Source: Holosporales bacterium
GTDB taxonomy: Bacteria > Pseudomonadota > Alphaproteobacteria > BNTO01
Direction of reading: 5' to 3'
Assembly: GCA_031257945.1 (NCBI GenBank)
Contig: JAIRNU010000010.1
Span: 1-10,847 of the forward strand
DNA length: 10,847 bases
Part shown: piece after piece, positions 7,030 to 10,847 of the stretch
Position numbering within the stretch: the stretch's first letter is position 1
How the letters are laid out: each line of letters opens with the position of its first letter
Position numbers and translations under genes: made by a program
Notes under the pieces: model-generated
Told to the model about the DNA's origin: nothing
Seen by the model: only the letters and a program-made list of their open reading frames with translations
Database searches by the model: none

Positions 7030-8197
7030 GATTACGATCCTGCGAATTTCCCGGGAAATTTGCCTCGGTCAAACGCGCTTCTGGGCAGAGTTCGAACATA
7101 CGCGCCAAAAAATTTTGCGTTTGAATATTTGTTGCGTGCGACGCAAAAACGATGTCTAACGGCCCATCACCCGGATTGTTATCACATAATTCCTGGAGTG
7201 CTATTCTCCAAGTTGCACCGATTTGGCGAACTATAGCATCTGCTTCAGGAGAGCCACATCTCCAGTTATCCTGGCCCCGTGTGCCACCTCCAGCTATGTA
7301 AGCAAGTATATCGTAACAAGCGTCTAGCAAATAACGACCAGCATACGGATTTTCCCCACCGTACGCCCCGCAAGCTGCAAGGTGCGGGAAAACTAAGATG
7401 TTCCCGTCTCTGTAATAACTCTGCGCTGCGACAAAATTGGCAGGATTTACATCCCGCAGCACTCCATAATTATCAAACTTTTCTGAAAAAAATGTTTCCT
7501 TGCCAAGAACAGACCGCCAATCAGTTCTCATCCATGGAGCATATGGGGACAAAAAGGGGATGTTATGGTCTTTGCAAAATCTTGCAATGTGGTAAAGCCT
7601 CTCTATGCTTTGTGCCTCATGATTGCCCTGGACAACAACAACTCTTACTCCTAGGATTTGTTGAAGAGGTGCCAACAAATGCGTACAAAAATAACCCGGG
7701 TACAGTCGTGCGTCCTCGCGAAGTTCTGCAATTAAGATGGGGTCCGTTTTGGGAGAAAAATCACCATCAAAAAGGACCGTTAGTGTTGCGTTTGGATTTA
7801 TGCGCAAAATTGTATCCGTGGCATCTCGAACCAACGTTATTATGTCGTCATACGCATAAAATGCGCCGTGCAAATCAGACAACGTTAAAACGAAATTGTT
7901 CCCCCGGGGGTTTCGCACAATAGTACTGAGGAGGCCTTGTCTTACTACATTTATGTCCCGCTTTACTGCAGTGGGGCACATCACAAATTTACCGTCGAAG
8001 GTTTCAGCTGGCAATGATGATGGTAAGGCAATTCTTCCCATACCTGCCCTTCCCAAGAAGGGATCCTTTGCAATGGGGCCATCAAGTAAATGCGCAATGA
8101 CACCGGGGGCCCCGGGAACCACGAGGCGCTCGGCGTACACGTCAGTAAACATATTGGTAACAGCAAATAATAATGCTACAAAGTCTTTTTTCACCAT
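7016..8197 (-). CDS. Secreted calcineurin-like metallophosphoesterase, 5' part of a frameshifted gene
   Basis: Metallophosphoesterases of this superfamily hydrolyse phosphate mono- or diesters at a two-metal site; the substrate cannot be told here. From ATG 8197 the frame encodes 393 residues. MVKKDFVALLFAV to VYA looks like a signal peptide cleaved after residue 22, so a periplasmic location is likely. Metal-binding motifs appear in the family order: SDLHG (107-111), GD (145-146), GNHE (191-194) and ASHATN (352-357). The frame then stops at 7016 after a tail (NSQDRNRGQP) that does not look native. The expected last GHxH motif appears just downstream in another frame. An ATG at 8248 would add 17 residues but overlaps a plausible promoter. 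Neither start has a clear ribosome site. As it stands the product probably lacks a complete active site. Confidence 0.78.
   Translation of the reverse strand: MVKKDFVALLFAVTNMFTDVYAERLVVPGAPGVIAHLLDGPIAKDPFLGRAGMGRIALPSSLPAETFDGKFVMCPTAVKRDINVVRQGLLSTIVRNPRGNNFVLTLSDLHGAFYAYDDIITLVRDATDTILRINPNATLTVLFDGDFSPKTDPILIAELREDARLYPGYFCTHLLAPLQQILGVRVVVVQGNHEAQSIERLYHIARFCKDHNIPFLSPYAPWMRTDWRSVLGKETFFSEKFDNYGVLRDVNPANFVAAQSYYRDGNILVFPHLAACGAYGGENPYAGRYLLDACYDILAYIAGGGTRGQDNWRCGSPEADAIVRQIGATWRIALQELCDNNPGDGPLDIVFASHATNIQTQNFLARMFELCPEARLTEANFPGNSQDRNRGQP
7045..7060. repeat. Perfect 16-bp palindrome at the first frameshift
   Basis: aatttcccgggaaatt is self-complementary over all 16 bases and lies inside the 50-base interval in which the phosphoesterase reading frame changes. 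Such palindromes with short homopolymer runs are prone to slippage, so it is a candidate indel site. It may equally be coincidental. Confidence 0.7.
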
Positions 8198-8234
8198 ACT
8201 AAAGGGCAATGTTCTACTTAAAAAATCAATAGTA

Positions 8235-8264
8235 TATATACAGTCCATCCAGCGCTCATTACAA
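8235..8264 (-). promoter_or_regulatory. Weak candidate promoter of the metallophosphoesterase gene
   Basis: Read on the minus strand, TTGTAA (8259-8264) and TATATA (8235-8240) are 18 bases apart. Transcription would begin around 8228, upstream of the ATG at 8197 but downstream of the alternative ATG at 8248. The hexamers are imperfect and the region is A/T-rich. Confidence 0.33.
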
Positions 8265-8278
8265 TAGAATAAGGTATA

Positions 8279-8557
8279 TTACTTAGTACCCGCCACATCT
8301 TCAGTACTGCATGTTTCTGGGCGATCATGCCATAATAACCCCCATTGATGGTTGGACAGTGTAGGCACATCCCGCCTGTCCTTCAGGGTTTCTAGGCCGT
8401 TCAGAGCCCAGTAAAGCCAGGAATTCCCCTCGGTCAGCCGGGAGCCTTGTCGCGAGCGAAAGATTACTCTCAGCCAAGAGAAGCTTGGAGGGATACAATA
8501 GACCCGTTGCGAAAGCTTCGTTCTTTCGGTAATTTTAGCGCTCCGATGCTCGAATCC
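8279..8557 (-). other. Start-less open frame in a GC-rich block (gene remnant, repeat or structured RNA)
   Basis: On the minus strand 92 codons are open between a TGA at 8558-8560 and a TAA at 8279-8281. There is no ATG and no plausible start near the upstream end. The translation is Trp- and Arg-rich, with SFSWLRVIFRSRQGSRLTEG, NSWLYWALNGLETLKDRRD and VPTLSNHQWGLLWHDRPE. The stretch 8341-8460 is about 59% G+C by hand count, clearly above its surroundings. It can form short hairpins (ggacag 8354-8359 with ctgtcc 8376-8381, and ctcggtcagccggg around 8429). It could be the end of a degraded gene, part of a dispersed repeat, or a structured RNA on either strand. No family is recognised. Confidence 0.35.
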
Positions 8558-8637
8558 TCACGTACGTTAAGTACGCTGCGGTTCTTTCGTATGCTCCTAA
8601 AAATTCCTCGAAATTACTCACTTTTGCAACGGGTCTA
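8499..8637. repeat. 139-bp palindromic repeat element with 17-bp terminal inverted repeats
   Basis: The left end tagacccgttgcgaaag (8499-8515) matches the complement of the right end (8621-8637) with one mismatch. The exact centre carries a second stem (cgtac 8561-8565, gtacg 8571-8575). An aattttag-like block (8531-8538) faces its complement (8597-8605) at about the same distance from the centre. The whole element is therefore one long imperfect hairpin, typical of a MITE or bacterial palindromic repeat. Short frames across it are probably not genes. Confidence 0.8.
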
Positions 8638-8728
8638 ATAAAGGCGGCCAAATAGCACTTTTGATTTGTTAAAAGGCAGAAAAACGTGCCGAGAATTACA
8701 GACAACGGTTTTCGCTTGTACAGCGGAA

Positions 8729-8758
8729 TTGACACAATTGCCTTCTTTCTTATAGAAT
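8729..8758 (+). promoter_or_regulatory. Sigma70-type promoter of the binding-protein gene
   Basis: A perfect TTGACA (8729-8734) is followed by tatagaat (8751-8758). The -10 may be TATAGA with a 16-base spacer or TAGAAT with 18. Transcription would begin near 8764, so the ATG at 8757 cannot be used from this promoter and the ATG at 8793 is preferred. Confidence 0.75.
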
Positions 8759-8792
8759 GAAACTATGTAGTTGTTTCGTATGGATCGTAACC

Positions 8793-9551
8793 ATGAAAAA
8801 AGTTTTTTCTAGTTCGCTGGTCGCGATGGCGATTGGTGTTTTTTTATTCTTTTTAGTTAGTTGTTCGAAGAAGGGGCCGCCTCTTGTCGTTGTAACAGCT
8901 GGGGAAAGTGCTCCTTTCTCAATGCTTAACGAAGACGGTAATTTCATCGGATTTGATGTGGATTTGATCAAGATGATTGCTAAATCCATGGGACGTGAGG
9001 TCGAATTTAAGCGCCTTCCGTTTGAAAAGGTGTTGGATGCTGTCCGAACGAAGGATGGCGATATTGCTATTGGCGGTATATCTATCACCGAAGATAGGGC
9101 AAATATTGTAAAGTTTTCTCCTCCGATCCATAGCGGGAGCTTCGTGTTGCTGTTACTTGAAGGCGCAGCGATTAACGGCCTGGAAGACCTGAGCGGAAAG
9201 ATGGTCGGTGTGCGCGCTGGTTCTTTGCAAGAGGGTGTAGCTAAGTCTACCTGGGAAAAGAATATCCGCAATATTTTTGTAAAAAGTTTCCCTGAGTTGA
9301 CCGGGAAGGATATAGTCAGTAAATTGCAATCCAGCGAACTTGCGGCTGTTGTGCTTGATACCGACGAAGGTAAGTACATTGCTAGCAAAAATAGCGGCTT
9401 TAAGATAATCCCTCTTGATGCCGGATCATTTGAGATGGGAATAGTAACACCAATAGGTTCAGCATGCTCTGACCATATATCCAAATTTGTCACCGAAAAT
9501 AGGGAAGAAATTGCCCGGCTGGAAGTCAAGTGGTTTTCTGCGAAAAATTAA
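8793..9551 (+). CDS. ABC-transporter substrate-binding lipoprotein, amino-acid type (SBP_bac_3)
   Basis: The protein binds a solute outside the inner membrane and hands it to an ABC permease. The family (solute-binding family 3) mostly takes polar amino acids; the ligand here is not determined. From ATG 8793 it has 252 residues. An N-terminal hydrophobic stretch ends in the lipobox LVSC, so the mature protein is probably lipid-anchored at Cys24. Family signatures follow: APFSM and GFDVDLIKMIAKSMGREVEF in lobe 1, then GDIAIGGISITEDRANIVKFS, whose Arg normally contacts the ligand carboxylate. Next come LSGKMVGVRAGS and, near the end, an LxxWF-like tail. It has its own promoter and terminator, so it appears monocistronic. 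No permease or ATPase gene is adjacent, so its partners must be elsewhere. Confidence 0.93.
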   Translation: MKKVFSSSLVAMAIGVFLFFLVSCSKKGPPLVVVTAGESAPFSMLNEDGNFIGFDVDLIKMIAKSMGREVEFKRLPFEKVLDAVRTKDGDIAIGGISITEDRANIVKFSPPIHSGSFVLLLLEGAAINGLEDLSGKMVGVRAGSLQEGVAKSTWEKNIRNIFVKSFPELTGKDIVSKLQSSELAAVVLDTDEGKYIASKNSGFKIIPLDAGSFEMGIVTPIGSACSDHISKFVTENREEIARLEVKWFSAKN

Positions 9552-9555
9552 TAAT

Positions 9556-9581
9556 AAGCCCGTTTAAGCGGGCTTTTTTTT
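9556..9581 (+). terminator. Strong intrinsic terminator of the binding-protein gene
   Basis: A perfect 7-bp stem aagcccg (9556-9562) with cgggctt (9569-9575) encloses a 6-base loop. It runs straight into an unbroken T tract to 9581. It starts five bases after the TAA stop. Confidence 0.95.
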
Positions 9582-9603
9582 GTAGACTTGTAGATTTATA
9601 AAG

Positions 9604-9936
9604 TTGTTGGCGTCGTCCCCGTTAAGGGAAGTATCGCAGGGTAAGGTCTTGCTGTTCGTTCACGTTACTGCGTCAGCTCAGTCTGATAAGATTGCGGGAA
9701 CGATTGTTGATGCTAATAGCGTAAACAGAATAAAGGTTTTTACTGTGCAGCCGGCCCATTCCGGTAAGGCAAACAGTGGGGTATTGTTTACTTTAGCGAA
9801 GTATATCGGTATCCCTAAAAGCTTATTAGCGATAAAGTCTGGGGCAGCGTCTCGCCTGAAAACCGTGCTGATAGAGGTGCGAACCGATGAGCAAATGTGC
9901 AAAATTAAGGTTTTTTGCGATTCGTTGGGGAGCTAG
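9604..9936 (+). CDS. YggU/DUF167 family protein (UPF0235)
   Basis: This is a small conserved family of about 100 residues with no established biochemical function. The 110-residue frame carries the family core. A first strand GKVLLFVHVTASAQSDKIAG is followed by DANSVNRIKVFTVQPAHSGKAN, matching the family pattern with PPxxGKAN. Then come LAKYIGIPKSLLAIKSG and SRLKTVLIEV. The start is uncertain. TTG at 9604 or 9607 preserves residues before the first strand, as in E. coli YggU, but lacks a ribosome site. TTG 9649 has AGGG seven bases upstream but would start inside that strand. It begins 22 bases after the preceding terminator, so it needs its own promoter; TATAAA at 9597-9602 is only suggestive. 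Confidence 0.85.
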   Translation: MLASSPLREVSQGKVLLFVHVTASAQSDKIAGTIVDANSVNRIKVFTVQPAHSGKANSGVLFTLAKYIGIPKSLLAIKSGAASRLKTVLIEVRTDEQMCKIKVFCDSLGS

Positions 9937-10203
9937 AAAATTGGATTAATTTTTCCTCCCCGTTCCATTGCAGTAAAAAAAGTGCTAAGAATGTTGCGGG
10001 ACAAAGGGATTCTTTAAAACAACAGTCTGGTTGGAAGGGCGTATCTTCATCGAGTCTTTGGACCTTTGTAGTACTGGAAATACTGGAAAGTCGCTACAGG
10101 GGAGCCCCAGCTAAAGGGGCACGAGCGTTGTGGTGCTTGTTTGGTCGCGGGGAGCAGTATTGAAAATGGTAGTCGTGGCGGCGCGTTGAGTAATTGATTG
10201 TAC

Positions 10204-10293
10204 GGAGAGATGACAGAGTGGTTGATTGTGGCGGTCTCGAAAACCGTTGTACGGGCGACCGTACCGGGGGTTCAAATCCCTCTCTCTCCGCCA
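10204..10293 (+). tRNA. tRNA-Ser, anticodon CGA
   Basis: The 90-base class II gene has acceptor stem ggagaga with tctctcc, anticodon stem gcggt/accgt and loop ctcgaaa. The anticodon is therefore CGA, reading UCG. A long variable arm (gtacgg with ccgtac) is typical of serine tRNAs. The T arm is ggggg-ttcaaat-ccctc, then discriminator G and an encoded CCA (10291-10293). A serine-recombinase gene ends about 390 bases downstream, which makes this tRNA a candidate integration site. Confidence 0.96.
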
Positions 10294-10679
10294 ATGAAAT
10301 TTTAGATAAATTGTCTCTGTGTGCGTGGGGTCAAAAACAGGCAGAAAAACCTTATGATCTGCGCGGTCTAGCGGTGGGCGGTGTTCCGCTAAAATTGCGA
10401 TATTTGTCTCAAAAAACCATTTCTAGTGCACTTTTAGCCCCAAAATTAGTCTCCGTTCTCGGTACCTTACGTATCGGATTCCATCTCGGAATTCAGCCCT
10501 GAACACCGCACAGCCACTTGCGTTGAAGGCAATCGAGACCGAAATAGGTTGCAACTCTCGTCCGAGCGCAAGCGAGATAGCCAAGATTTTATTTAAAGAC
10601 CACAGAGACCACTTCTACAAACGAAAAAAGCCGCCACGAATGACGGCTTTAAAAAGTCCTTTCGTTGAATCACACTAAC
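10294..10679. other. Gene-free stretch between tRNA-Ser and the recombinase
   Basis: No gene with a credible start is seen. A plus-strand frame stays open from within the tRNA to 10502 and ends KLVSVLGTLRIGFHLGIQP, but it would have to start inside the tRNA. It may be a leftover coding or repeat fragment. A short hairpin (attcc/ggaat) lies near 10478-10492. The only clear signal is the minus-strand terminator at 10624-10650. Confidence 0.45.
10624..10650 (-). terminator. Intrinsic terminator of the minus-strand recombinase
   Basis: A 7-bp stem (aaagccg 10627-10633 with cggcttt 10644-10650) around a 10-base loop is followed, on the minus strand, by six T's (10624-10629). It lies 29 bases beyond the recombinase stop and points the same way. 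Confidence 0.8.
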
Positions 10680-10847
10680 TCACACATTCAAAAACTCAGC
10701 TTCCTGCACGTCCCAATCTTGCGACGGACGGTGTTTTTTGAAGTCCAGCAGGCTCAAAGTAGGCGACAGTTTGCCGAACAAAATTGCCTCCTTTATTTTC
10801 GGCGACAAGTACGACAAATAAAATGTTCGACGCACGTATTGTTCGTC
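10680..10847 (-). CDS. C-terminal end of a probable phage-type serine recombinase, 5' part outside window
   Basis: Fifty-five residues are visible, ending at a TGA (10680-10682); the frame is open to the right edge. The segment VRRTFYLSYLSPKIKEAIL then FGKLSPTLSLLDF and PSQDWDVQEAEFL follows the C-terminal pattern of large serine recombinases. In these, a helix LxxAFLxPxIxEAIxxG is followed by P.L....L and by a W..Q...L ending. Such enzymes integrate or excise prophages and genomic islands through a catalytic serine in the N-terminal domain, which is not visible. Identification rests on this short tail, so it is probable rather than certain. Position near tRNA-Ser and its own terminator fit the edge of an integrated element. 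Confidence 0.65.
   Translation of the reverse strand, partial: DEQYVRRTFYLSYLSPKIKEAILFGKLSPTLSLLDFKKHRPSQDWDVQEAEFLNV

Noticed and set aside
6970..7923. Plus-strand frames opposite the metallophosphoesterase (6970-7236, 7279-7923)
   Set aside because: They lie opposite a strand with clear catalytic motifs and have no family features of their own.
8380..8500. TPP riboswitch-like CTGAGAG on the minus strand
   Set aside because: The other conserved parts of the thiamine-box, such as ACCTGAT, are missing, and no thiamine gene follows.
8320..8500. 6S RNA, 4.5S RNA or RNase P RNA
   Set aside because: I could not find the conserved sequences of any of these; only short generic hairpins are present.
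8447..8735. Small frames at 8447-8638 (+) and 8535-8735 (-)
   Set aside because: Both run through the 139-bp palindromic element, whose symmetry explains their openness; neither has a ribosome site.
8750..9529. Long minus-strand frame opposite the binding-protein gene
   Set aside because: The plus strand has a promoter, lipobox, family signatures and terminator; the opposite frame is a Ser/Thr/Pro-rich shadow.
9915..10163. 82-codon plus-strand frame after the DUF167 gene
   Set aside because: It overlaps the end of the DUF167 gene, starts with a non-ATG codon, and shows no domain or ribosome site.
10194..10502. 102-codon frame across tRNA-Ser
   Set aside because: Its first third is the tRNA gene itself; only the last part looks protein-like, with no usable start.

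Overview
The window looks like a piece of chromosome from an alphaproteobacterium, most likely a host-associated Rickettsiales- or Holosporales-like lineage. This rests on family recognition, not a database search. The pointers are the style of the outer-membrane beta-barrel protein, the Rpn-type PD-(D/E)XK element gene, several small palindromic repeats, a decaying gene and sparse gene packing. The conserved genes (obgE, trmD, rplS, nusB, a YggU/DUF167 gene, two tRNAs) are ordinary bacterial housekeeping genes. The order cannot be fixed from these data alone.

Layout, left to right. At 1-714 lies the 3' part of an Rpn-family nuclease/transposase-like gene, cut by the window edge. A hairpin at 741-764 separates it from a convergent minus-strand gene (779-2149) for a secreted, probably outer-membrane, beta-barrel protein. 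A ~430-nt gene-free stretch follows. Then comes a plus-strand housekeeping block: obgE (2577-3614), trmD (3651-4382), rplS (4432-4800) and nusB (4923-5378). These act in ribosome assembly, tRNA modification, the 50S subunit and rRNA antitermination, so the block is functionally coherent. A small membrane-anchored protein of unknown role follows (5481-5924).

The middle (5925-8740) is the unusual part. A tRNA-Arg(CCG) gene is flanked by two ~94-bp copies, in inverted orientation, of one palindromic MITE-like element with TATA ends. The second copy abuts the 3' end of a minus-strand calcineurin-like metallophosphoesterase gene. That gene appears to be broken by two compensating frameshifts, which separate the last metal-binding motif from the rest. 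Upstream of it are a GC-rich block (~59% G+C over 120 nt) carrying an open but start-less reading frame, and a 139-bp imperfect giant hairpin bounded by 17-bp inverted repeats.

The right part holds a well-formed transcription unit. It has a sigma70-like promoter (8729-8758), a lipoprotein-type amino-acid-binding protein of an ABC importer, and a strong intrinsic terminator (9556-9581). A YggU/DUF167 gene, tRNA-Ser(CGA) and, at the right edge on the minus strand, the C-terminus of a probable phage-type serine recombinase with its own terminator follow. The recombinase next to tRNA-Ser suggests that a mobile element starts at or just beyond the right edge.
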